A DNA stretch of 19,070 bases from assembly GCA_025965775.1 (NCBI GenBank), contig JAOPWG010000476.1, positions 1-19,070 on the forward strand, read 5' to 3'. Numbering within the stretch: position 1 is the stretch's first letter; each line of letters opens with the position of its first letter. This stretch comes from Modestobacter sp. GTDB taxonomy: Bacteria > Actinomycetota > Actinomycetes > Mycobacteriales > Geodermatophilaceae. Shown here in pieces: positions 8,355 through 16,436 of this stretch. A program made the position numbers and the translations under genes. Below the pieces are notes generated by a model. That model had not been told where the DNA came from. It did no database searches and was given only the letters and a program-made list of their open reading frames with translations.

Positions 8355-9509
8355 GTGTCCACCTCGGAGTCCACTGCACCGGACACGCGGGAGCCGCCGG
8401 AGGCACGCCCACCGGGCGACCGCGGATCGGCCGGCCCCCGGCCCGGGGTCGCTCCCGGGCCCGTGGCGCCCGCCGACCCCGGGTGGCCGACCCGGCGCAT
8501 CTTCGGTGCCGCATTCACCGCCGGGGTCGCCCTCGTGATGGCCGACACGCTGCTCCGGGCGATCGGCGGCGTCGCGGGCGAACTCATCCTGATCGTCCTG
8601 GCCCTGGTCTTCGCGCTCGGCCTGGATCCGATGGTGTCCTGGCTGGGACGCCACGGCTGGCGGCGGTCATGGGGCGTCGCGGCCGTCACGATCGGCTTCC
8701 TGCTGATCGTGGTCGGAGTCTTCGCGGTGATCATCCCGCCCATCGTCAGGCAGGTGGAACAGCTGTCCCGCGCCCTTCCGGGCCTGCTGCAGCAGCTGCA
8801 GGACCGGAGCAGCACGCTGGGCCGGCTCAACGCCCGCTACCACCTCCTCGACAGCCTGAAGGCGCAGTTCTCCGCAGGCGCCGGCGGCCTCCCCCTGAAC
8901 GGCGTCCTGAACGTCGGTCTCGCGGTCTTCGGCACGTTGACGGCGGCGGTGACCGTCCTGGTGCTCACCGTCTACTTCCTCGCCAACCTGCCGACCATCC
9001 GCCGCGTCGCGTACCACATGTTTCCCGGCAGCCGCCGGGACCGGGCGCGCGAACTCGGTGACGAGATCAGCGCCCGCGTCGGCGGCTACGTGCTGGGCAA
9101 TCTGCTCACGTCGGCCATCGCCGGCCTCGGCACCTTCCTGTTCCTGGAGATCGTGCACGTGCCCTATGCCGCGGCCCTCGGCGTGCTGGTCGCCGTCCTC
9201 GACCTCATCCCGGTCGTAGGCTCGACCATCGGAGGGATCCTGGTGACGCTGGTCGCGCTCTCGGTCTCCACCACGGTCGCCATCGCCAGCCTCGTCTTCT
9301 ACGTCGCCTACCGGCTGCTCGAGGACTACCTGCTCGTCCCACGCGTCATGAACCGGGCCGTGGACGTGCCGCCGGTGCTCACGATCGTCGCGCTGATCAT
9401 CGGCGGGGCGCTCCTGGGCATCGTCGGGGCCTTCCTGGCCATCCCGGCCGCCGCGGCCGTGCAACTGGTCGTCACCCGGGTGGTCTGGGCACGGCTGGAC
9501 TCGGCCTGA
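8355..9509 (+). CDS. AI-2E transporter/PerM-family membrane protein
   Basis: A 384-aa member of the PF01594-type permease family. GTG at 8355 is preceded by GGAGG at a good distance. About 50 N-terminal residues are Pro/Gly/Ala-rich and probably disordered. Then come two or three helices (through VALVFALGLDPMVSWL), an amphipathic region (VRQVEQLSRALPGLLQQLQD), and a C-terminal helix cluster. The family motif appears in LDLIPVVGSTIGGIL and in LEDYLLVPRVM. Known members export small molecules or act as proton-driven antiporters, but most substrates are unknown. Its place between the IclR gene and the operon, next to the shared regulatory element, suggests a possible part in moving a substrate or product of the pathway. 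That is only positional evidence. Confidence 0.88.
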   Translation: MSTSESTAPDTREPPEARPPGDRGSAGPRPGVAPGPVAPADPGWPTRRIFGAAFTAGVALVMADTLLRAIGGVAGELILIVLALVFALGLDPMVSWLGRHGWRRSWGVAAVTIGFLLIVVGVFAVIIPPIVRQVEQLSRALPGLLQQLQDRSSTLGRLNARYHLLDSLKAQFSAGAGGLPLNGVLNVGLAVFGTLTAAVTVLVLTVYFLANLPTIRRVAYHMFPGSRRDRARELGDEISARVGGYVLGNLLTSAIAGLGTFLFLEIVHVPYAAALGVLVAVLDLIPVVGSTIGGILVTLVALSVSTTVAIASLVFYVAYRLLEDYLLVPRVMNRAVDVPPVLTIVALIIGGALLGIVGAFLAIPAAAAVQLVVTRVVWARLDSA

Positions 9510-9587
9510 ACCGTCCGACCTCCGAGGCACCCCCGGAGACGCGGCGACACCGTCCCCGGCCAGCAGCTTTTCGCACCGTGAAATCCG

Positions 9588-9627
9588 CGCAGAACAGTGT
9601 TGCCGATCACACTCGGGCTGCACCAGG
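9588..9627 (+). promoter_or_regulatory. Putative IclR-regulator site, copy 2 (on the operon promoter)
   Basis: Second copy of the element at 8220-8259, matching 34 of 40 bases and in the same orientation on the plus strand. It ends 9 nt before the ATG of the acetoacetyl-CoA synthetase gene. It covers the proposed -35 hexamer and the spacer, so protein bound here would directly affect initiation. Confidence 0.65.
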
Positions 9628-9635
9628 GTCTGCGC
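9600..9635 (+). promoter_or_regulatory. Candidate leaderless promoter of the carboxylation operon
   Basis: TTGCCG (9600-9605) and CAGGGT (9624-9629), separated by 18 nt, are a plausible -35/-10 pair. The -10 ends six bases before ATG 9636, which would place transcription start at or near the A of the start codon. No Shine-Dalgarno sequence precedes this ATG, in line with leaderless translation. Confidence 0.45.
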
Positions 9636-11645
9636 ATGCCACCAGCGGCCACGACCGGCCCGACCCTGCGGGGACGCGAGGTGCGGGAGGGCGACCTGCT
9701 CTGGACGCCGTCGCCCGAGCGGGTCGAGGGCACCCGGCTCACCGCGTTCACCCGATGGGCCGCACAGCGCACCGGGCGCACCTTCGCCGACTACGCGCAG
9801 CTCTGGGAGTGGTCGACCACCGAGCTCGAGGAGTTCTGGCAGGCGATCTGGGACTGGTTCGACGTCCGTTCCTCCGTGCCGCACACCGCCGTCCTGAAGG
9901 CCCGCACCATGCCCGGCGCCGTCTGGTTCCCCGGCGCCCGGCTGAACTGGGCCGAGCACGTCCTGCGCTCCGAGCGCACCGGGGAACCGGCGCTGCTGTT
10001 CCTGAGCGAGCGCGAGCCGCTGCGCGAGCTGCCCTGGGAGCAGTTCACCCGCGACGTCCGGGTGCTGGCCACCTACCTCCGCGAGCACGGCGTCCGCCCC
10101 GGCGACCGGGTGGCTGCCTACCTGCCCAACGTCCCGGAGGCCATGGTCGGTCTGGTCGCCGCCGCCAGCGTGGGCGCCACCTGGGCCAGCGTCTCCCCCG
10201 ACTTCGGCGCCCGCGGCGCGCTCGACCGCTTCGGCCAGCTCGAACCCGTCGTCCTCATCGCCACCGACTCCTACCGCTACGGCGGCCGGGACTTCGACCG
10301 CAGCGCGGAACTCGCGGGGCTGGTCGCCGGGCTGCCCGGCCTGCGCGAGGTGATCACGCTGACCGGGATCGAGGGGACGACGGCGTGGGCCGAGGTACTG
10401 GCCGGCCCCGACGTCCCGGCCGACGGGTTCGCCTGCGAGCAGGTCCCGTTCGACCACCCGCTGTGGGTGCTGTTCTCCTCCGGGACGACGGGCCTGCCCA
10501 AGGCTCTCGTGCACGGCCACGGCGGCATCCTGCTCGAGCAGCTGAAGACCCAGTCGCTGCTGATGGACCTGCGCGCCGGCGACCGGGCGTTCTTCTTCAC
10601 CACCACCGGCTGGATGATGTGGAACTTCCTCGCCAGCATGCTGACCCACGGGGTCGTGCCGGTGCTCTACGACGGCAACCCGGCCCATCCCGACGCCGAC
10701 GTGCTCTGGCGGGCCGCCCAGGACAGCCGGGCACGGTTCTTCGGCGCCAGCCCGACGTTCGTGGAGGTGATGCAGCAGGCCGGCGTCGTCCCCCGCGAGC
10801 GCTTCGACCTCGCCGCGCTCGAGGCGGTCATGCCGGCCGGCTCGCCGGTGTCCCCCGCCGTCACCGCCTGGTTCTACGACGCCGTCTCCGCCGACGTGTG
10901 GGTCGCCACCGGCAGCGGGGGCACCGACTGCTGCACCGGCTTCGTCGGCGGGGTGCCGACCCTGCCGGTGCGGGCCGGGGAGATCCAGGCCCGGTCCCTG
11001 GGCGTGGCCGCGCAGGCCTGGGACGACGAGGGCCGCAGCATCACCGGCCAGGTGGGGGAACTGGTCATCACCCAGCCGATGCCCTCGATGCCGGTGCGGC
11101 TGTGGGGCGACGACGACGGATCCCGCTACCGGGCCAGCTACTTCGACCGCTGGCCCGGGGTGTGGCGGCACGGCGACTTCTTCCGGGTCAACGGGCGCGG
11201 CGGCTGCTTCGTGCTGGGCCGCTCCGACGCCACCCTCAACCGGCAGGGCGTGCGGATCGGCACCGCGGAGGTGTACCGGGTCGTCGAGGACCTCCCCGAG
11301 GTGCTGACCTCGCTGGTGGTCGACCTCGACCTGTCCGGGGGCCGGTTCTTCATGCCGCTGTTCGTCGTCCTCGCCCCCGGCGCCGAGCTCACCGCCGAGC
11401 TCGAGGCGACCATCCGCCGCCGGCTGCGGGAGGAGTACTCCCCCCGGCACGTGCCCGACGCGATCGTCGCGGTCGGTGCGATCCCGCTGACCCGCAGCGG
11501 CAAGAAGATGGAGGTCCCGGTCCGCCGGCTGCTGCTGGGCGCCCGGGCCGCGGACGTCGCCGACCCCAGCGCCATGGCCGACCCGGCCGCGCTGGACGAG
11601 CTCGTCGAGTACGCCCGCACGCACCGCGACCCGTTCCTCAGCTGA
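9636..11645 (+). CDS. aacS: Acetoacetyl-CoA synthetase
   Basis: Activates acetoacetate with ATP and CoA to acetoacetyl-CoA (AMP + PPi formed), in the cytoplasm. The 669-aa length and the N-terminal region (LWTPSPERV near the start, then MPGAVWFPGARLNWAEH) match acetoacetyl-CoA synthetases rather than acetyl- or propionyl-CoA synthetases. The adenylate-forming core is intact: SSGTTGLPK at 281-289, TGWMMWNF, and the C-terminal SGK with catalytic lysine K623. ATG 9636 is chosen because conserved sequence begins soon after and a candidate leaderless promoter abuts it. It is the first gene of a seven-gene operon and lies 26 nt before the next gene. Its position points to acetoacetate, or a close 3-oxoacid, as the product made by the downstream carboxylase. 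Confidence 0.93.
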   Translation: MPPAATTGPTLRGREVREGDLLWTPSPERVEGTRLTAFTRWAAQRTGRTFADYAQLWEWSTTELEEFWQAIWDWFDVRSSVPHTAVLKARTMPGAVWFPGARLNWAEHVLRSERTGEPALLFLSEREPLRELPWEQFTRDVRVLATYLREHGVRPGDRVAAYLPNVPEAMVGLVAAASVGATWASVSPDFGARGALDRFGQLEPVVLIATDSYRYGGRDFDRSAELAGLVAGLPGLREVITLTGIEGTTAWAEVLAGPDVPADGFACEQVPFDHPLWVLFSSGTTGLPKALVHGHGGILLEQLKTQSLLMDLRAGDRAFFFTTTGWMMWNFLASMLTHGVVPVLYDGNPAHPDADVLWRAAQDSRARFFGASPTFVEVMQQAGVVPRERFDLAALEAVMPAGSPVSPAVTAWFYDAVSADVWVATGSGGTDCCTGFVGGVPTLPVRAGEIQARSLGVAAQAWDDEGRSITGQVGELVITQPMPSMPVRLWGDDDGSRYRASYFDRWPGVWRHGDFFRVNGRGGCFVLGRSDATLNRQGVRIGTAEVYRVVEDLPEVLTSLVVDLDLSGGRFFMPLFVVLAPGAELTAELEATIRRRLREEYSPRHVPDAIVAVGAIPLTRSGKKMEVPVRRLLLGARAADVADPSAMADPAALDELVEYARTHRDPFLS

Positions 11646-11671
11646 CCCACCCCCACCCTCCGAGGAGACCC

Positions 11672-13492
11672 ATGAGCCAGCCAGCCGGCGAGCGATCGTT
11701 CCCGCTCCCGTCGCAGATCGCCGACGTCCCCGGTGCCGAGGGGTGGCAGGCGATGTACCCCTACTTCTCCCGCTTCCAGCCCGAGGACGACCAGCGGTTC
11801 TGGTTCTACAACTCGATGCACTTCCCCGAGGTGGTCCCGGCCTTCGACGGCATCACCTCGGAGATCCCCTACACCGCGATCGGCGCCAACACCGCCCGGC
11901 TGTTCTCCTTCCCGACCACCCTGGGCATCGACTACCGGATCATCAACGGCCGCGTCTACATCACCGCCAACCCGGTGACCGACCCCGCGCAGGTCGAGGA
12001 CCGGCTGGCCCACTTCCAGGAGCGGGCGGGCTACTACTACGCCAACTGGGACCGGCTCTACGCCGGCTGGCAGCAGCGCATCGAGGCCCTGATCGCCGAC
12101 ATCGAGGCGGTCGAGGTGCCCGAGCTGGACGACCTCGACGACCTGTCCGTGGTGACCGGGGCGCGGGGGTTCGCCTCCAACCACCTGGTCCGGGAGAACT
12201 ACCACCGCTGCATCGACCTGTACTCGAAGATGTGGCACCACCACACCGAGTTCCTGATGCTCGGCTACGGCGCCTACGTCGTCTTCTTCGAGTTCTGCAA
12301 GCAGGCCTTCCCGGAGATGGGAGACCAGATGGTCGCCCGCATGGTCGCCGGGATGGACGTGACCATGTACCGGCCGGACGACGAGCTGAAGAAGCTGGCC
12401 CGCCTCGCCGTGGAGCACGATCTCGCCGACCTCTTCGTGGAGGGCAACGACCCGGAGAAGGTGCTGGCGGCCCTCACCGAGCGCGGCGCCGGCGGCGCGG
12501 CGTGGCTGGCCGCTTTCACCGACGCCAAGGACCCCTGGTTCAACGTCTCGATCGGCGACGGCTTCTACCACCACCACCTGTCGTGGGCCGACGACCTGAC
12601 CGTGCCGTTCGCCGCCCTGCCGCGCTACGTCGAGCAGGTCCGGGCCGGGGAGGACCTCACCCGGCCCACGGAGAAGCTGGCCGCCGAGCGCGACCGCATC
12701 GCCGGTGAGTACCGGGCGCTGCTGGACACCGATGAGGAGCAGGCCGCCTTCGACCAGATGCTCGGCGTCTGCCGGATGGTGTTCCCCTACATCGAGTCGC
12801 ACAAGTTCTACTGCGAGCACTGGTTCACCACCCGCTTCTTCCAGAAGATCCGCGCCTTCGGTCAGTTGCTGGCCGACCGCGGGGTGCTCACCGCGGCCGA
12901 GGACGTCTTCCACCTGCGGCACCTGGAGGTCGAGGACGCCCTCGCCGACGTGATGGTCGCGTGGGCGTCGGGCGGCACGGAGCTGGGCGCCCGGCACTGG
13001 CAGCCGATCATCGCCGAGCGCAAGCGGATCGTGGAGGCGCTGTCGACCTGGTCCCCGCCCCCGGCGCTCGGCGCGGTCCCCGAGGCGCTCAACGACCCCG
13101 CGGTGAAGATGCTCTGGGGCATCACCCAGGACACCATCGAGACCTGGCTGGGCAGCGAGGACGACGACGGGTCGACGGTGCGCGGGTACGCCGCCTCCCC
13201 CGGGGTCGTCGAGGGTGTCGCGCGGGTGCTGCTGAACGTCAACGACATCGGCCAGATCCGGGAGGGCGAGGTCCTGGTCTGCCCGGTGACCGCACCCAGC
13301 TGGGGCCCGGTGTTCGGCAAGATCGCCGCGGCCGTCTCCGACATCGGCGGGACCATGTCGCACGCCGCGATCGTGGCCCGCGAGTACGGCATGCCCGCCG
13401 TCGTCGGCACCGGGACGGCGACGTCCCGGATCCGCACCGGCGACCGCGTCCGGGTCGACGGCGACCGCGGCGTCGTCACGGTCCTGGGCTGA
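11672..13492 (+). CDS. PEP-utilising-enzyme swivel-domain protein, phenylphosphate synthase alpha-like
   Basis: A 606-aa protein with a clear phosphohistidine swivelling domain at the C-terminus (about 515-606): YAASPGVVEG, then GGTMSHAAIVAREYGMPAVVG, where H564 is the expected phospho-carrier. The N-terminal 500 residues contain no ATP-grasp domain. They are rich in aromatic residues (FWFYNSMHFPEVVPAF, LYSKMWHHHTEFLMLGYGAY) and probably form the acceptor-substrate pocket. A swivel subunit of this size next to a separate 40-kDa ATP-binding subunit is the arrangement of phenylphosphate synthase, which phosphorylates phenol. Inferred role: the phosphorylated His is delivered to the enol of a ketone such as acetone. 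The ATG follows GAGGAGA, and the next gene begins 17 nt after the stop. A rifampin-phosphotransferase-like role is less likely given the operon. Confidence 0.85.
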   Translation: MSQPAGERSFPLPSQIADVPGAEGWQAMYPYFSRFQPEDDQRFWFYNSMHFPEVVPAFDGITSEIPYTAIGANTARLFSFPTTLGIDYRIINGRVYITANPVTDPAQVEDRLAHFQERAGYYYANWDRLYAGWQQRIEALIADIEAVEVPELDDLDDLSVVTGARGFASNHLVRENYHRCIDLYSKMWHHHTEFLMLGYGAYVVFFEFCKQAFPEMGDQMVARMVAGMDVTMYRPDDELKKLARLAVEHDLADLFVEGNDPEKVLAALTERGAGGAAWLAAFTDAKDPWFNVSIGDGFYHHHLSWADDLTVPFAALPRYVEQVRAGEDLTRPTEKLAAERDRIAGEYRALLDTDEEQAAFDQMLGVCRMVFPYIESHKFYCEHWFTTRFFQKIRAFGQLLADRGVLTAAEDVFHLRHLEVEDALADVMVAWASGGTELGARHWQPIIAERKRIVEALSTWSPPPALGAVPEALNDPAVKMLWGITQDTIETWLGSEDDDGSTVRGYAASPGVVEGVARVLLNVNDIGQIREGEVLVCPVTAPSWGPVFGKIAAAVSDIGGTMSHAAIVAREYGMPAVVGTGTATSRIRTGDRVRVDGDRGVVTVLG

Positions 13493-13509
13493 GCGGCGTG
13501 GGGACGACG

Positions 13510-14595
13510 ATGACCTCCACCCGGCCGGTCGTGCGCTTCGCCGAGATCGGCATCGCGGACGTGTCCGTCGCCGGCGGCAAGGGCGCCAGTCTGGGTGAGC
13601 TGCTGCGCGCCGGCATCCGCGTGCCCGACGGGTTCGTGGTGACGACGGCGGCCTTCCGGACAGCGGTCGAGCACCTCGACCCGGCCGGTGAGCTGGCCGC
13701 CCGGGTCGCCGCGCTCGACCCGGCCGACGCCGCCGCGGTGGCCGCGACCACCCGGGAGGTCCGGGACCGGGTCCTGGCGGCGCCGCTGCCGGACTCCGTG
13801 GTCGACGCGGTCCGCGCCGGCTACGACCAGCTGTGCGGCGACTGCGGTCGGACGGGGCTGCCGGTCGCCGTCCGCTCCAGCGCCACCAGCGAGGACAGCG
13901 CAGAGGCCAGCTTCGCCGGCCTGCAGGACACCTACCTGTGGGTCCGCGGGGGCGAGGAGGTGCTGGACCAGGTGCGCCGTTGCTGGGCCAGCCTCTACAG
14001 CGTCGAGTCGGTGACCTACCGGCTGCGCCGCCACATCCCCGAGGACGACCTCGCGATGGCCGTCGTGGTCCAGCGGATGGTCGACTCGCGGACCTCGGGG
14101 GTGATGTTCACCCGCAGCCCGCTCACCGGGGACAAGTCGGTGGTCTGCGTGGACGCCAGCTGGGGGCTGGGTTCGGCGGTGGTCAGCGGCGACGTCACGC
14201 CCGACTCCTACGTGGTCAGCAAGGTGACCGGCGAGATCTCCCGGCGCACCGTGGCGACCAAGACCCGCTGGCACCAGCCCGACCCGGCCGGTTCCGGGGT
14301 GGTCGAGACCGACGTGCCCGCCGAGCTGCAGGACCGGCCGGCGCTGTCGGACGAGGAGATCGCCGAGCTGGTCGCGGTGGCCCGGCGGATCGAGTCCCAC
14401 TACGGCATCCCCCAGGACATCGAGTGGGCGGTGTCGCAGTCGGCGCCGGCCGGGGAGAACGTGTTCCTGCTGCAGAGCCGGCCGGAGACGGTCTGGGCGG
14501 CGAAGGACCGGGCCAGGGCCGCCGTCCCCACCGCCCGGCCCTTCGACCACGTGCTCAACCTGCTGGGTGGCACGCGGCCGCCGGCGGGCGGCTGA
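13510..14595 (+). CDS. PEP synthase-type ATP-binding subunit, phenylphosphate synthase beta-like
   Basis: A 361-aa protein that matches only the N-terminal nucleotide-binding (ATP-grasp) part of PEP synthase and pyruvate phosphate dikinase. Key elements are GGKGASLGEL (22-31), VRSSATSEDS with R122, SGVMFTRSP, WGLGSAVVSGDVTPDSY, DIEWAV and the closing LLQSRPET. The swivel and PEP/pyruvate barrel domains are absent; the swivel is in the preceding gene. It should cleave ATP to AMP and Pi and phosphorylate the histidine of that partner. The ATG at 13510 has GGGGA upstream; an in-frame GTG at 13498 is possible. The BCCP gene follows after three bases, so this kinase pair is translationally tied to a biotin carboxylase. 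Confidence 0.9.
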   Translation: MTSTRPVVRFAEIGIADVSVAGGKGASLGELLRAGIRVPDGFVVTTAAFRTAVEHLDPAGELAARVAALDPADAAAVAATTREVRDRVLAAPLPDSVVDAVRAGYDQLCGDCGRTGLPVAVRSSATSEDSAEASFAGLQDTYLWVRGGEEVLDQVRRCWASLYSVESVTYRLRRHIPEDDLAMAVVVQRMVDSRTSGVMFTRSPLTGDKSVVCVDASWGLGSAVVSGDVTPDSYVVSKVTGEISRRTVATKTRWHQPDPAGSGVVETDVPAELQDRPALSDEEIAELVAVARRIESHYGIPQDIEWAVSQSAPAGENVFLLQSRPETVWAAKDRARAAVPTARPFDHVLNLLGGTRPPAGG

Positions 14596-14598
14596 GCC

Positions 14599-15069
14599 GT
14601 GGAGCTCACCCCCGACGACGTCCGCGACGTGCTGCGGGTGCTGGACACCAGCGGCCTGGACGAGCTGCACCTCGAGGTCGCCGGCCTGACCCTCACCCTG
14701 CGCCGTGCGGGCGGTGCCGGGTGGACGGCGGAGCAGCAGGTGCTGCGGCAGCCCGTGGTGGAGGGTGCGGCGGATCCGGCCGCGGCGGCAGCCCCGGCGG
14801 CAGGACCCGCACACCAGGTGGCCGAGGGACTGGTCGCCGTCCGGCCGCCGTTGCTGGGCACCTTCTACCGGGCGCCGCAGCCGGGCGCCCCGCCGTTCGT
14901 CGAGGAGGGCGCGGTGGTCGAGGAGGAGACCGTCGTCGGCATCGTCGAGACCATGAAGATGATGACGCCGGTGCACGCCGGCGTCCGCGGCACCGTGGTG
15001 GAGTTCCGGACGGGCAACGGCGAGTTCGCCGACAGCGACGCCGTCCTGCTGGTCGTGGAACCGGCATGA
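14599..15069 (+). CDS. Biotin carboxyl carrier protein (free-standing, AccB-like)
   Basis: A 156-aa protein whose C-terminal half is a biotinyl domain. VETMKMM contains the biotinylated lysine K120, and the preceding LLGTFYRAPQPGAPPF carries the protruding-thumb-like segment of AccB proteins. The N-terminal 50 residues (DDVRDVLRVLDTSGLDELHLE) resemble the AccB N-terminus, and an Ala/Pro-rich mobile linker (56-75) joins the two. It carries CO2 as carboxybiotin between the biotin carboxylase and the carboxyltransferase encoded next. It starts with GTG three bases after the previous stop, and its TGA overlaps the next ATG (ATGA). In actinobacteria this carrier is commonly fused to biotin carboxylase, so a separate subunit is worth noting. 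Confidence 0.93.
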   Translation: MELTPDDVRDVLRVLDTSGLDELHLEVAGLTLTLRRAGGAGWTAEQQVLRQPVVEGAADPAAAAAPAAGPAHQVAEGLVAVRPPLLGTFYRAPQPGAPPFVEEGAVVEEETVVGIVETMKMMTPVHAGVRGTVVEFRTGNGEFADSDAVLLVVEPA

Positions 15070-16436
15070 GGATCCGCCGGCTGCTCATCGCCAATCGCGG
15101 CGAGATCGCCGCCCGGGTGGTCCGCACCTGCTCCCGGCTGGGCATCGAGTCCGTGCTCGCCGCCTCCGACGCCGACCTGGACTCGCTGCCGGCCCGGCTC
15201 GCCGACCGGGTCGTCCGGCTGGGTGGCGCCTCCGCGTCGGCCAGCTACCTGGACCCGGCCGCCGTCGTCCGCGCCGCCCGGTCGGTGGGCGCCGACGCGG
15301 TGCACCCCGGCTACGGATTCCTGTCGGAGAACCCGTCGCTGGCCCGTGCCTGCGAGGCGGCCGGCATCGTGTTCGTCGGGCCGACACCGGCCTCGCTGGA
15401 GGCGGTCGGCGACAAGCTCACCGCCCGCGGGCACGCGCTGGCCGCCGGTCTGCCGGTCGTCCCCGGTGGTGCGGCCGCCGATCTGGCCGGCGCCCGGGCG
15501 GTGGCCGACGAGATCGGCTACCCGCTGCTGGTCAAGGCCGTCGGCGGCGGTGGCGGGCGCGGCATGAAGCGGGTGAGCGAGCCGGCCGACCTCGCGCACA
15601 CGCTGGACCTCGCGACCTCGGAGGCGGCCGCCGCGTTCGGTGACCCCCGGGTCTACCTGGAGCGGTACGTGACCTCCGGCCGGCACGTCGAGGTCCAGGT
15701 GCTCGGGGACGGCGAGCGGGCGGTGGCCCTGGGCGACCGCGACTGCTCGGTCCAGCGCCGCTACCAGAAGCTGCTCGAGGAGGCGCCCGCACCGCTGCTG
15801 CCCGACGCGCTGCGCGCCGAGATGGCCGAGGCGGCGCTCTCCCTCGCCCGGCACCTGCGCTACCGCGGGCTGGGCACCGTCGAGCTGCTGGTGGACCGGG
15901 AGCGCGACACCTTCTACTTCCTGGAGATGAACGCCCGGATCCAGGTCGAGCACCCGGTCACCGAGATGGTCACCGGCCTGGACCTGGTCGCCGAACAGCT
16001 CGCCGTCGCCGAGGGGCTGCCCCTGCGGCTGCGCCAGGAGGACGTCGTCCTGACCGGGCACGCGATCGAGTGCCGGATCAACGCGGAGGACCCGGCCGCC
16101 GGCTTCCGCCCCTCCCCCGGGCGGATCGACCGGGTGGTGCTGCCGGTCGGCGACGGCATCCGGGTGGACACCCACGTCCAGGGCGGCTCGGTGGTGCCGC
16201 CGTACTACGACTCGCTGCTGGCCAAGCTGGTCGTCCACGGCCGCGACCGGGCCGACGCGCTGGCCCGGACCCGTGCGGCGCTGGCCGTGCTGCGGGTCGA
16301 GGGCGTGCCGACGACGGTCGCGGTGCACGCAGCGCTGCTGGCGGACCCCGAGTTCGCCGCCGGCGGGGTCGACACCGGCTTCGTCGCCCGGTTCCTGGCC
16401 GGGCACCCGCGCGAACTGGTCGAGGTGGGGAGCTGA
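15066..16436 (+). CDS. Biotin carboxylase subunit (free-standing, AccC-like)
   Basis: Carboxylates the biotin on the carrier protein using ATP and bicarbonate. The 456-aa protein has the complete family set: IANRGEIAARV, HPGYGFLSEN, the glycine-rich ATP loop GGGGGRGMK (160-168), and the catalytic segment E287-M-N-A-R-I-Q-V-E-H-P-V-T-E. Its E287, N289, R291 and E295 match the essential E288, N290, R292 and E296 of E. coli AccC; A290 replaces the usual Thr. GHAIECRINAEDP closes the active site. The length equals that of single-domain AccC with no biotinyl domain attached. The start overlaps the BCCP stop by four bases and the stop shares one base with the next ATG, so the three biotin-enzyme genes are coupled. 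Confidence 0.95.
   Translation: MRIRRLLIANRGEIAARVVRTCSRLGIESVLAASDADLDSLPARLADRVVRLGGASASASYLDPAAVVRAARSVGADAVHPGYGFLSENPSLARACEAAGIVFVGPTPASLEAVGDKLTARGHALAAGLPVVPGGAAADLAGARAVADEIGYPLLVKAVGGGGGRGMKRVSEPADLAHTLDLATSEAAAAFGDPRVYLERYVTSGRHVEVQVLGDGERAVALGDRDCSVQRRYQKLLEEAPAPLLPDALRAEMAEAALSLARHLRYRGLGTVELLVDRERDTFYFLEMNARIQVEHPVTEMVTGLDLVAEQLAVAEGLPLRLRQEDVVLTGHAIECRINAEDPAAGFRPSPGRIDRVVLPVGDGIRVDTHVQGGSVVPPYYDSLLAKLVVHGRDRADALARTRAALAVLRVEGVPTTVAVHAALLADPEFAAGGVDTGFVARFLAGHPRELVEVGS

Noticed and set aside
9520..9538. CTCCG/CGGAG stem after the AI-2E-type gene as a terminator.
   Set aside because: Only five base pairs with a 9-nt loop, too weak to support in GC-rich DNA.
8667..11624. A 985-residue open frame on the minus strand, and similar long antisense frames elsewhere (762-2126, 11138-13363, 12862-14976, 14865-16406, 16205-18304).
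   Set aside because: They lie opposite clear genes, have low-complexity His/Gly/Arg/Ala-rich translations and no domains. They result from high GC content at third codon positions.
11672..14595. Simple annotation as PEP synthase or pyruvate phosphate dikinase.
   Set aside because: The PEP/pyruvate-binding barrel domain is missing, the domains are split between two genes, and the 500-residue N-terminal region of the first is not part of those enzymes.
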